DNA from: JAXHUH01 sp034211175
GTDB lineage: Bacteria; Actinomycetota; Acidimicrobiia; Acidimicrobiales; CAIXPF01
Direction of reading: 5' to 3'
DNA: 11,158 nucleotides
Assembly (NCBI GenBank): GCA_034211175.1
Contig: JAXHUH010000297.1
Location: 1-11,158, forward strand
Positions 1-6,834 of the stretch are shown here, piece after piece. Under the pieces are notes generated by a model that was given only the letters and a program-made list of their open reading frames with translations, was not told where the DNA came from and searched no databases. Each line of letters starts with the position of its first letter. Within the stretch, counting starts at the first letter, position 1. The position numbers were made by a program, and so were the translations under genes.

Positions 1-1155
1 CGGGGGTGCGACCGTGGTCGTCGGGCGGCTGGTGGGCGGGGCGGTCGGCGGGGTGACCGTCGGCGGCGGCAGCACCGTGGAGGTCGGTCCCCCGCCGACG
101 GGCCCGGACGACACGACGAGGAGGACGGGGGTGCCCTCGGGCAGCTCGGCACCGGCACCCGGCTCGGTACCGAGCACGACGCCGGCCCCGGTCGTGGCGC
201 TGACGTCGGGACGCTCGACGACCTCGACATCGAGGGACGCGTCGGCGAGGACCTCGAGTGCGTCGTCGCGGTCGAGGCCGGCCACGTCGGGCACGACGAC
301 CGAGCTGGGCACGACCGTCGGGCTCGACCCGGTGGACGTCGGGCGGCCGAGGGCGTCCTCGTCATCGCTCGTGCCGGTGGCGTCACCGTCGGGCACCGGG
401 ACGTGGTCGGCGTCGGTGGTCCCGTCGCCGCCGACGGGCCGCTCGAAGCGCTCGCCGGTGGCGACGTCGACGAGGACGAACCGCTCGACGGGGGCGCCGC
501 TGGTGATGGCGGTGACGTCGGCGAGGTCGAAGCCGGACCACGGGGTGCCGATCACCTCGGCGTCGTCGACGGCCCGGGTGGCCAGCAGCGGCGAGGCATC
601 GGCGCAGCGGACGCGGGGCACGCCGCGGAGGTCGACGAGGACGTCGGTCCCGGCGCGCAGCACGGCGTCGTAGGGGCGGGCCGACCCGCTCTCGAAGGTG
701 TGGGCGACGGCCCAGGTGTCACGCAGGAGCACGGCGGGGGTGAGGATGGCGAGGTGGGCGCCGACGGCGTCCGCGTCGAGGTCGAGGGCCTCACCCCACG
801 CCGAGGCCCGGAGGCTGTTCTCGCGCTGCTCGAAGAAGGCGGCGAGGACGGCGGCGCTGCAGCGCCCGGAGCCCCGGGCGCCACCGTGGGCGGCTTCGAG
901 GTTGCCACCGGCGGTGCCGCCGACGGGGGCGTCGCCGAGCCCGGCGGCCACGTCGAGCGGGGTGGTGAACAGGACGTTGCTGAACGCCTGCGCGCCGACG
1001 TGGTCGGCGTCGACGAGGCGGACCGGGGTCGAGGAGCCGCCCAGCGCGAACGCGGTGAGGGGGATGCTGAGGCCGAGGACGACCACGCCGAGCGCCACGC
1101 CCGCGAGTACGGCGCGGAGCCTGGATCGGGTGACTGCTTCGAACACGGTCGACAT
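1..1155 (-). CDS. DUF6777-PASTA envelope protein, paralogue 1 (3' end off window)
   Basis: The frame is open from ATG at 1155 to base 1, giving 385 residues with no stop, so the C-terminus lies outside the window. GGAGGG sits 7 nt before the ATG. Residues 15-36 are a hydrophobic segment after Arg-rich residues (signal anchor or signal peptide, no lipobox Cys). Residues 40-250 align with the ectodomain of the two paralogues downstream, sharing landmarks such as LFTTP, VLRAGTDVLVD, GVPRVRC and ERPVGGDGTTD. I recall this domain as DUF6777; its function is unknown. Residues 285-351 form one PASTA domain (VVVPDVAGLDRDDAL to LLVVSSGP), a fold that binds peptidoglycan stems or beta-lactams in other proteins. 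A Pro/Thr linker follows to the edge, and a second PASTA is expected beyond it by analogy. Compared with its paralogues it lacks the GLYGGT motif and the second Cys of the CxC pair, so it is the most diverged copy. Gene calling is firm; function is open. Confidence 0.88.
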   Translation of the reverse strand, partial: MSTVFEAVTRSRLRAVLAGVALGVVVLGLSIPLTAFALGGSSTPVRLVDADHVGAQAFSNVLFTTPLDVAAGLGDAPVGGTAGGNLEAAHGGARGSGRCSAAVLAAFFEQRENSLRASAWGEALDLDADAVGAHLAILTPAVLLRDTWAVAHTFESGSARPYDAVLRAGTDVLVDLRGVPRVRCADASPLLATRAVDDAEVIGTPWSGFDLADVTAITSGAPVERFVLVDVATGERFERPVGGDGTTDADHVPVPDGDATGTSDDEDALGRPTSTGSSPTVVPSSVVVPDVAGLDRDDALEVLADASLDVEVVERPDVSATTGAGVVLGTEPGAGAELPEGTPVLLVVSSGPVGGGPTSTVLPPPTVTPPTAPPTSRPTTTVAPP

Positions 1156-1223
1156 CGCTTCGCCCTCCAGCGACCTGCGGCGGCGCCGGCACGGCTCGGC
1201 GGCCCGTACCAGCTGGTGCAGGG

Positions 1224-1265
1224 ACCGTACGACCGGAGTTCAGGCCTGCTCAGGGGGATACCCCC
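1224..1265 (-). promoter_or_regulatory. Promoter of paralogue 1 with GGGG-N4-CCCC palindrome
   Basis: Read on the minus strand, a -10-like TACGGT (1224-1229) lies 24 bp downstream of the palindrome GGGG-N4-CCCC (1254-1265, within a 5+5 GGGGG/CCCCC inverted repeat at 1253-1265). The predicted start site is near 1217, giving a leader of about 62 nt. No good -35 box is seen at the usual distance (TGAGCA). The same layout recurs before the other two paralogues. Confidence 0.55.
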
Positions 1266-1283
1266 GTCGCGACCCCCATCGCT

Positions 1284-1320
1284 CCCCCGGGCGGGGGACC
1301 CGAGCCGGGGAAGGGCTCGG
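1284..1320 (-). terminator. Twin hairpins after paralogue 2
   Basis: Five bases after the stop of the 1326-3092 gene the minus strand has a perfect 7-bp stem, CCGAGCC with GGCTCGG, around a 7-nt loop (1300-1320). A second stem, CCCCC/GGGGG with a 4-nt loop, follows at 1284-1297. There is no U-tract, which is common for terminator-like hairpins in high-GC actinobacteria. The stretch separates paralogue 2 from the promoter of paralogue 1. Confidence 0.5.
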
Positions 1321-1325
1321 CACGC

Positions 1326-3092
1326 TCAGCGCAAGACGTCGTCGGTGTCGCCCGACGGGCGCACGTCGATGGGAAGCCGCTCCCGGGGGATGGTGACGAT
1401 CGTGTCCGGGATCGTGATCACCGTCGGGATGGTCCGAACCGGCGTCTCGTTGCACGCGCCGTCATCGAGCACCTCGACCTGCACCGAGGTGCCGGCGCGG
1501 GCGACGACCGTGCCCTGCTGGGGCACCTGGTTCTGCGTGGACACGTATGACGCGAGGCACGGCTCGGCGATCTGGCCGCCGTTGGCGTTGACGAAGACGG
1601 GCGTGAGCCCGTGGTCGACGAGGTCGGCGCGGACCTCACGGACCCGCCGCTCCAGCGCGCCGTAGTGGGGCAGCTGGTAGCCGGAGACGCCGAGCGTGAC
1701 CGACCGGACCTGTGAGAGCGGGGTGCCGGCCGGGGGGTCCTGGCCGACGACGGTCCAGAGTGATGCCTTGTCGACGACCCCTCGACGGGTGGTGCGGATG
1801 CCGAGCTGCTTCAGCTGCCCTTCAGCGGCGTTGGCGTCGGTCCCGGTGAAGTCGGCGAGCGTCTGCTCGGGCTCGGTGGTCGAGGTGGTCGTGGTCGAGC
1901 TGGTGGTGCTCGACGTGGTGGTCGACGAGGTCCCGGGCCGGGTGGTCGTCGACGTCGTGCCGGGGCGGTCGGTGGTCGAGCTGGTCCCGCGGCGCTCGGT
2001 GGTCGAGGTCGTGCCGCCGGGCCCGTCGGTCGTGGTCGACGTCGTGGTCTGGGCCGGGTTGGGGCCCTCGTCGGGGCCGCTGGAGACGAGGAGGAGGACC
2101 TCGGCGCCGGGGGCGAGCGTGGAGCCGGCGCGGGGGTCGCTCAGGATGACGACGCCCTCGGGGATCTCGTCGTCGGGGCGTTCGACCACCGTGACCTCGA
2201 ACGACTCGGCCTCGAGGAGGTCGATGGCCTCGGCGACGTCGATGCCGATGACGAGGGGGACGGGGACGTCGCCGAGGTCGACGAGGGCGGAGGACTCCTC
2301 GTCCAGCTCCTCGCCGAGGACCCGGTCGGTGGTGCCGTCGCCGCCGACGGGCCGCTCGAACAGCTCGCCGGTCTCGAGGTCGACGAGGATGAACCGCTCG
2401 ACGGTCTCGCCGGAGGTGATGCGGAAGACGGCGTCGGCGGAGAAGTCGGGCCAGCCGTCGCCCTGGTAGTCGACCGAGCCGGAGACGGGCTCGGGCTCGA
2501 GCAGCGGGTTGCCGCAGGCGCAGCGGACGCGGGGGACGCCGCGGTCGTCGACGAGGACGGCGGTGCCGGCCTGGAGGACGGACTGGAGCGGGCGGGCGGC
2601 GCCGTCGCGGAAGCCGTGGTTGGTGACCCGGGTGTCCTGGCGGAGGACCATCGGGGTGAGGTCGTCGATGTAGTCGGCGATGTCGTCGACGTCGATGCCG
2701 TGGACGCCGGCCCAGGCGGCGGCCTTGGCGGCGTTGGCCGGGTCGGTGAGGAAGGCGGTGAGGAGCTCGGCGTCGCAGCTGGCGTTGTCGGTGGTGCCGC
2801 CGTAGAGGCCGGCGGCGTCGCCGGAGACGGCCTCGATGTCGCCGGATCCGGCGTCGGTGCCGGCGGGGAGGACGGCAGCGATGCTGGTCGGGGTGGTGAA
2901 GAGGGCGTCGGTGAACGGGTCGGCGCCGATGCTGTCGGCCGGCTCGAGGAAGACCTCGCCGCCGGAGCTGCCGCCGCCGAACGCGGCTGCCGTGAGCGGG
3001 AGCGCCACGGCGAGGAGGACGAGCCCGAGCACGATGCCGGCGCCCACCGCCCGCATCCGTGACCTCGTGATCGACTCGACCACTCCTGGCAT
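1326..3092 (-). CDS. DUF6777-PASTA envelope protein, paralogue 2 (intact)
   Basis: This 588-residue protein is the only intact, complete copy of the trio. The ATG at 3092 is preceded by GGGGAG at 6 nt. Residues 16-38 are a membrane segment following SRMR, so the rest should be outside the cell. Residues 45-258 are the conserved ectodomain (recalled as DUF6777), with GLYGGT at 95-100, LTPMVLRQDTRVTNHGF at 145-161, QAGTAVLVDDRGVPRVR at 174-190 and CACGNPL at 191-197. Cys106, Cys191 and Cys193 may form a disulfide. Residues 275-339 are PASTA 1. Residues 346-408 are a Thr/Ser-rich linker with imperfect RPGTTSTT-like repeats, plausibly O-glycosylated or wall-spanning. Residues 411-470 are PASTA 2, and 474-547 look like a diverged third PASTA with Cys512 and Cys547. 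No kinase or transpeptidase domain is present, unlike classical PASTA proteins. A structural or sensory role at peptidoglycan is inferred, not shown. Confidence 0.92.
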   Translation of the reverse strand: MPGVVESITRSRMRAVGAGIVLGLVLLAVALPLTAAAFGGGSSGGEVFLEPADSIGADPFTDALFTTPTSIAAVLPAGTDAGSGDIEAVSGDAAGLYGGTTDNASCDAELLTAFLTDPANAAKAAAWAGVHGIDVDDIADYIDDLTPMVLRQDTRVTNHGFRDGAARPLQSVLQAGTAVLVDDRGVPRVRCACGNPLLEPEPVSGSVDYQGDGWPDFSADAVFRITSGETVERFILVDLETGELFERPVGGDGTTDRVLGEELDEESSALVDLGDVPVPLVIGIDVAEAIDLLEAESFEVTVVERPDDEIPEGVVILSDPRAGSTLAPGAEVLLLVSSGPDEGPNPAQTTTSTTTDGPGGTTSTTERRGTSSTTDRPGTTSTTTRPGTSSTTTSSTTSSTTTTSTTEPEQTLADFTGTDANAAEGQLKQLGIRTTRRGVVDKASLWTVVGQDPPAGTPLSQVRSVTLGVSGYQLPHYGALERRVREVRADLVDHGLTPVFVNANGGQIAEPCLASYVSTQNQVPQQGTVVARAGTSVQVEVLDDGACNETPVRTIPTVITIPDTIVTIPRERLPIDVRPSGDTDDVLR

Positions 3093-3158
3093 CGCCCGCT
3101 CCCCTTCGCATCGCTCGCAACGTCCGCCGAGCCCCTGGGACCCAGCTCGGCACGTGGC

Positions 3159-3200
3159 ACGCTACGCAACGAGGTCAGCCGGCACCTGGGGGTTAGCCCC
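3159..3200 (-). promoter_or_regulatory. Promoter of paralogue 2 with GGGG-N4-CCCC palindrome
   Basis: On the minus strand, -10-like TAGCGT (3159-3164) lies exactly 24 bp downstream of GGGG-N4-CCCC (3189-3200). The expected start site is near 3152, giving a leader of about 60 nt. That leader contains a possible hairpin, CCGAGC with GCTCGG (3127-3150). The 11-mer GGCACGCTACG on the plus strand around the -10 (3157-3167) is identical to the one before paralogue 3 (6744-6754). The -35 region is poor, which suits an activator-dependent promoter. Confidence 0.58.
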
Positions 3201-3201
3201 T

Positions 3202-3420
3202 ATTGAGAGCCTCGTCTCCGCCCGCGAATACGCCAACCGGTACACGTGGTGGCGCCACGATCAGCCCGAGCAGAAGGACAGCACCGCCATCGGCGTGTTG
3301 TGCTTGGTCCGTGGTCGACCGGTGCTGGTCACCGAGGCCCACTTCGGTGGGGTGGTGGCCCAGCCCTGGTCTGGCCCCCTCCCGCCCAAGACGGTCGACC
3401 TGTCGCAGCCGGCCCGGTAG
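3202..3420 (+). pseudogene. Possible plus-strand gene remnant, no recognised family
   Basis: This lies in the 389-bp gap between paralogue 2 and the HNH gene (3093-3481). One plus-strand frame reads about 72 residues to TAG at 3420, with nearly all codons ending in G or C and a protein-like composition (EYANRYTWWRHDQPEQ, then RPVLVTEAHFGGV). No ATG or good GTG start with a ribosome site exists in frame near its 5' end, and upstream the frame runs into the promoter and antisense of paralogue 2. I do not recognise the family. It may be the 3' remnant of a lost gene, or chance reading in GC-rich DNA. Confidence 0.25.
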
Positions 3421-3434
3421 GCCCGCGCCGGTGC

Positions 3435-3455
3435 GGCGACCCGGTCGGGGTCGCC
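3435..3455 (-). terminator. Hairpin after HNH gene
   Basis: A perfect 8-bp stem, GGCGACCC with GGGTCGCC, around a 5-nt loop begins 26 bases after the stop of the HNH gene. No U-tract follows. It is a good candidate for the transcription end of that gene. It is symmetric, so it could also act on the opposite strand. Confidence 0.5.
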
Positions 3456-3481
3456 TGGCCGGCGGCTCGGTTCCGCTGCGG

Positions 3482-4657
3482 TCACCAGAGGCGTGGTGGG
3501 TCGACGCCTCGCGGTCGAGTCGTCAGCACTCGCCCCGACGGGAGCGTGATCTCGAGCGTGGCGTCGGGGAGGAGCTCGAGGTGCCAGCCGAGGTCGTGGA
3601 GGAGGTGGTGGTGCCGCTCGCAGATGAGGGCGAGGTTGTCGAGGTCGGTCGGCCCGGCGTCGTCCGACTCGACGACATGGTGGGCCTCGCACCACGCCGG
3701 CCCGCGATCACAGCCGTGCGCGCGGCAGCCGCCGTCGCGGGCGATGAGGGTCGCCCACTGTGCGTCGGTGGCGGTCCGCTGGCCTCGTCCGTGGTGGAGG
3801 ATGACGCCTTCGTCGTCTCGGACGAGCCGGTGGGCGATCGAGTCACACAGCCACCGCTCGACTGCCGAACGGGGCAGCACCGACGCATCGGGACTGGTTG
3901 CGTCACCGGTCTCGGCGTTGACGGTGATGTTGAGATGAGGCCGGTTCCGCTTGGTCGAGGTCTCTTGCTCGCAGTGCGTGAGGTAGAACCACGCAACACT
4001 GACGAGAGCATCAGCTCGGCGATGCGCCGGCGAGCGCGCCGGTTCGTGTTCGCCGTCGGGTTGCATCGCGCGCTTGATTGCTTTGTTGAGAACGGCGGAG
4101 GCGTCGGCGTCGAGCTCGCCGTCGATGCGGTGTCGCCCGTCGAGCATCTTCGAGATGTGCAGTGACCGCTTGTCGAGCCCGAGCTCACGTTCACCAATGC
4201 GGTCTTTCGTCGCCTGCTTCCATGCCTGCATCGCTTCGGACGCTTCTTCGACGGTCAGGTCCTCGAGCAACGGGACAAGGTCGTCGGACTGGTCGGCGAA
4301 CTCGTCGACCAGCTTCCCGGGCGTGTTCTCGACGACCGCTCGGACGTGCCCGGATCGCACCCGCCCCGCTTCGAACGACGCGGCCAACACCGGCAGCCGG
4401 GCCAGCTTGCGGGCCGTCGACATCATCCCGGCTGCCTCACCAGGGTGGAGCCCCTCGGTCTTCAACCACGCCGTCATCGACGTCGCCGACTCGACCTCGA
4501 ACAACTTCGCCTTGTCAGCCGCGACGAGCGCAGGCGAGACCTTCGCCTTCAACTGATCGATTGCACACACCACACGATGAATCTCGTCGAGATCACAGCC
4601 CACCGACAGATCAGCCACCGCCTCGAGCAACTCCGCCGCCCGCACGAGTACTACCAT
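3482..4657 (-). CDS. DUF222 / HNH endonuclease domain protein (13E12-type)
   Basis: This 391-residue protein has the layout of the actinobacterial DUF222-HNH family, which includes the M. tuberculosis 13E12 repeat proteins. Residues 5-240 are the helical DUF222 region (VRSGHVRAVVENTP, KRSLHISKMLDGRHRIDGEL). Residues 305-356 are the HNH nuclease: Cys311 and Cys316, then CEAHHVV with His326/His327, GPTDLDNLALIC with Asn341 and Cys346, and the His349-351 cluster. All expected HNH residues are present, so the enzyme looks intact. The family is often multicopy and linked to mobile or repeated DNA; its target is unknown. The ATG at 4657 has no ribosome site and overlaps a good -10 box, so GTG at 4645 (387 residues, leaderless) may be the real start. 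The 5' half has more A/T-ending codons than its neighbours, which hints at transfer. It is flanked by tandem repeats upstream and a hairpin downstream. Confidence 0.9.
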   Translation of the reverse strand: MVVLVRAAELLEAVADLSVGCDLDEIHRVVCAIDQLKAKVSPALVAADKAKLFEVESATSMTAWLKTEGLHPGEAAGMMSTARKLARLPVLAASFEAGRVRSGHVRAVVENTPGKLVDEFADQSDDLVPLLEDLTVEEASEAMQAWKQATKDRIGERELGLDKRSLHISKMLDGRHRIDGELDADASAVLNKAIKRAMQPDGEHEPARSPAHRRADALVSVAWFYLTHCEQETSTKRNRPHLNITVNAETGDATSPDASVLPRSAVERWLCDSIAHRLVRDDEGVILHHGRGQRTATDAQWATLIARDGGCRAHGCDRGPAWCEAHHVVESDDAGPTDLDNLALICERHHHLLHDLGWHLELLPDATLEITLPSGRVLTTRPRGVDPPRLW

Positions 4658-4681
4658 AGCAAACGGACGTGATCAGTTCGA
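4653..4681 (-). promoter_or_regulatory. Promoter of HNH gene, probably leaderless
   Basis: On the minus strand, TCGAAC (4676-4681), a 17-bp spacer and TATGGT (4653-4658) form a plausible sigma-70-type promoter. Transcription would begin about at 4645, where an in-frame GTG stands. That GTG would then be the first codon of a leaderless mRNA. Just upstream, CGAAT-N7-ATTCG on the same strand (4687-4703 region) could be an operator. Confidence 0.45.
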
Positions 4682-4801
4682 GGCGAATCCCGCGAATTCG
4701 AGAGTCTCACACTCCGTGCACGACCAGCAACGCGAACACCGCAAGCGGCCCGACGGCCACACCACTACCGCAATTCGGCAACACGGTGAAGCCACCCCAA
4801 G

Positions 4802-4989
4802 CATTGTCGCTTCGACGTGGCGCGCGAAACCCTCACCGACCGGCGACACCGACCCCGGTTGTCGCACCAAGGTGGCGCGAGCCTCTCACCCAGCCCGCCG
4901 ACGCCGACCTCCGGTTGTCGCACCAACGTGGCGCGGAATCCTCATCAGGTCCGCGCCGCCAACTCCCGTTGTCGCACCAACGTGGCGCA
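4802..4989. repeat. Four tandem ~55-bp units with a conserved 23-bp core
   Basis: The core GTTGTCGCACCAACGTGGCG recurs at 4857-4879, 4913-4935 and 4967-4989, with a diverged first copy at 4802-4824. Start-to-start distances are 55, 56 and 54 bp. The core can fold as a bulged hairpin (CGCAC with GTGGCG around CAAC). The intervening 31-33 bp are not unique: each has CTCA at the same offset, and the first two share CCGACC near the end. It is therefore a degenerate tandem repeat rather than a CRISPR. The period is not a multiple of three, so it is not a coding repeat. It lies upstream of the HNH gene in the 566-bp gap 4658-5223, where I see no gene. Confidence 0.75.
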
Positions 4990-5139
4990 CGAAGCGCCCG
5001 GTTTCGCTCGACAGGCACCCAGCCCAACACCGCCTGCAACAGCCGTGGCGGAACCGGGCGTACCACCTCATCCAGTAGAAGGCCGCCCCGACCGGAGGGA
5101 GGGGAGCGCCATCCCACCAGCGGGCGGCGAAGCCCGGGG

Positions 5140-5186
5140 TCAAGGTGGAGCGCCCCGGAGCGAAGCGGAGGGTCGAACGACCTTGA
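5140..5186 (-). terminator. Structured element after paralogue 3
   Basis: Outer arms TCAAGGT (5140-5146) and ACCTTGA (5180-5186) enclose GGAGCG-type repeats and a small GGTC-GAAC-GACC stem. It begins 38 bases after the stop of paralogue 3 on the minus strand. It may be a terminator or a dispersed intergenic repeat; no U-tract is seen. Confidence 0.3.
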
Positions 5187-5223
5187 TGCCGGAGCGCAGC
5201 CGCCTGCTATCGGCCCGGAGGCG

Positions 5224-6683
5224 TCAGAAGATCAGGACCTCGTCGTAGATGATCAGGTTGACGACGGAGCCCACCTGAGCCGGCGTTCCGATGGCCGGGG
5301 ACGTCTGAGCGATGTGCCCGATGAGGTTCTGGGTGCCGGTCGATTCGCCGCCGACCTTCTGGCCGAGTACCAGGCCGTACAGCCCGAAGACCTCCTGGGC
5401 CTCCGACGGCAGCAAGCCCGACACGTCCGGCACGGGAACCATCTGGGTGGTCGTCGTGGTGGGGGCCACGGTCGTGGTCGGCGCAGCCGTTGTGGTCGTC
5501 GTCGGTGCCCGGGTGGTCGGCGGGGCGGGGGGCGGCGGGGGCTGGGTCGTCGGGCGCCGTGTGGTCGGCGGCCGAACGATGATCGTGGACGGCGGGGCCG
5601 TCGATGTCGTCGACGTCTCCTCGACCGCGACCGTCGTGGTCGTGGTCGCATCCACCGTCGTGGGCGTCGGCGGCTCCTCGGGGCCGGTCGAGACGATGAC
5701 CAGCACCTCGTCGCCGTCGCCGATCTCGGAACCGGCCGGCGGGTCGGTGATGACGACCCGACCCGGCTCGACCTCGTCGTCGGCCTTGCCGACGATCGTG
5801 ACCACCAGGCCGCGGGCCTCGAGCTCGTCGACGGCGTCGTCCTCGGTCAGACCGGCGACGTCGGGGACGAGGATGTCGCCGACCTCGTCCTCATCGGTCG
5901 GGTCGGGCTCGCCGAGGAACCGGTCGGTCGAGCCGTCGCCGCCGATCGGCCGCTCGAACAGGTCACCGGTCGGGAGGTCGACGAGGAGGAACCGCTCCTC
6001 GACCTCGCCCTCGGTCATCCGGAACAGCGCCTGCTCGTCGAAGTGGGCCCACGGCTGGCCCTCGTAGACGACCTCGCTCGCCACCGCCTCGGGCTCGAGC
6101 AACGGGTTGCCGCACGCGCACCGGACCCGGGGGATGCCGCGGTCGTCGACGAGGACGGCGGTGCCGGCCTGGAGCACGGCCTGGAACGGCGTGGCCTCCC
6201 CGGCACGGAACCCGTGGTTGGTGACCCGCAGGTCCTGGCGCAGCACCATCGGGGTCAGGCCGTCGATGTAGTCGTCGATCTCGTCGACGTCGATGTCGTG
6301 GGCCGCGGCCCACGCGGACGCCTTGTAGGAGTTGCGGTCGTTGGTGAGGAAGTCGATGAGCAGGTCGGCGTCGCAGCGGGCGTTGTCCTTGGTCCCGCCG
6401 TAGAGGCCGGCCTCGGCGCCGACCAGGGCGGAGACGCCCTCGTCGAGCTCGTCCATCCCCTGGGGCAGGACGGCGGCGATGCTGACCGGGGTCACGACAG
6501 CGCATCGGTGAACGGGTTGGGCCCGACCTCGTTGGCGGGGGCGAGGAAGATCTCGCCGGCGGGGTCGCCTCCGCCGAAGGCGGTGAGCGGGACCGCCGCA
6601 CCGAGCAGGGCCAACCCCAGCACGATGCCGACCCCGACCGCCCGCCAACGCGAACCGGTCACCGCGTCCACCACTCCCGCCAT
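5224..6683 (-). CDS. DUF6777-PASTA envelope protein, paralogue 3, frameshifted near 6497
   Basis: The true start is ATG at 6683: its product begins MAGVVDAVTGSRWRAVG, like the paralogues, and has the same membrane segment (residues 16-36). The frame stops at TGA 6492-6494 after NPFTDALS. The next frame resumes at once with VTPVSIAAVLPQG and runs open to the stop at 5224. Restoring one T (CTGTCGTG to CTGTTCGTG) gives 486 residues and a gap-free match to the LFTTPTSIA stretch of paralogue 2. Residues 44-258 are the conserved ectodomain (GLYGGT, LTPMVLRQDLRVTNHGF, CACGNPL). Residues 270-334 are PASTA 1, 335-415 a Thr/Pro linker, and 416-480 PASTA 2. An alternative start upstream at 6747 gives an Arg-rich, unrelated N-terminus and is rejected. 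Over 400 codons downstream stay intact, so the shift is either recent or a base-call error. Confidence 0.85.
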
Positions 6684-6745
6684 GAGCCTCGCCCTTCGAA
6701 CCGGCGTCCACCGCCGGGGCCGCCACTGACCCCGTTCGCCTCGGC

Positions 6746-6787
6746 ACGCTACGGGTGTTCGGGTCGAACGCTACCGGGGTTGTCCCC
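6746..6787 (-). promoter_or_regulatory. Promoter of paralogue 3 with GGGG-N4-CCCC palindrome
   Basis: On the minus strand, -10-like TAGCGT (6746-6751) lies exactly 24 bp downstream of GGGG-N4-CCCC (6776-6787). The expected start site is near 6739, giving a leader of about 56 nt, close to the 60 and 62 nt of the paralogues. The 11-mer around the -10 is identical to that of paralogue 2. The palindrome partly overlaps a possible terminator stem of the Hsp70-like gene. Confidence 0.55.
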
Positions 6788-6802
6788 GATCACGCCCCCG
6801 GT
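6773..6802 (-). terminator. Possible hairpin after Hsp70-like gene
   Basis: Arms ACCGGGG and CCCCGGT (7 bp, 16-nt loop) lie 32 bases after the stop of the Hsp70-like gene. The stem competes with the GGGG-N4-CCCC palindrome for the same bases, so either reading may be wrong. There is no U-tract. Confidence 0.3.
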
Positions 6803-6834
6803 TCCGCGTTGCAGTACGGCGACGAACGCAGCGG

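Noticed and set aside
1253..1265. CsoR/RcnR-type metal operator
   Set aside because: Those operators are CCCC-first with GGGG after. Here the arms are in the opposite order in all three promoters, and no metal genes are nearby.
403..1665. Long plus-strand ORF of 420 residues
   Set aside because: It is the antisense of paralogue 1 and its promoter region, with Gly/Asp/Val-rich composition; GC-rich shadow of the real gene.
1860..2050. GTGGTCG-rich simple repeat as a separate repeat element
   Set aside because: It is the coding DNA of the Thr/Ser-rich linker of paralogue 2; the matching tract at 5446-5650 is the linker of paralogue 3.
4668..4682. LexA/SOS box before the HNH gene
   Set aside because: Only one half-site (TCGAAC) is present; the second half does not match the GTTCGA expected after 4 bases.
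4802..4989. CRISPR array (23-bp cores with 31-33 bp between them)
   Set aside because: Only four units, the first core is diverged, the intervening segments share CTCA and CCGACC at like offsets rather than being unique, and no cas gene is nearby.
4669..6729. Long plus-strand ORF of 686 residues
   Set aside because: It reads through the repeat region and then the antisense of paralogue 3, with no start signal or family features.
5224..6747. Single 507-residue ORF starting at 6747
   Set aside because: Its first 85 or so residues are Arg-rich, out-of-frame reading. The paralogue-matching N-terminus and membrane segment are in the other frame from ATG 6683, so a frameshift explains it.
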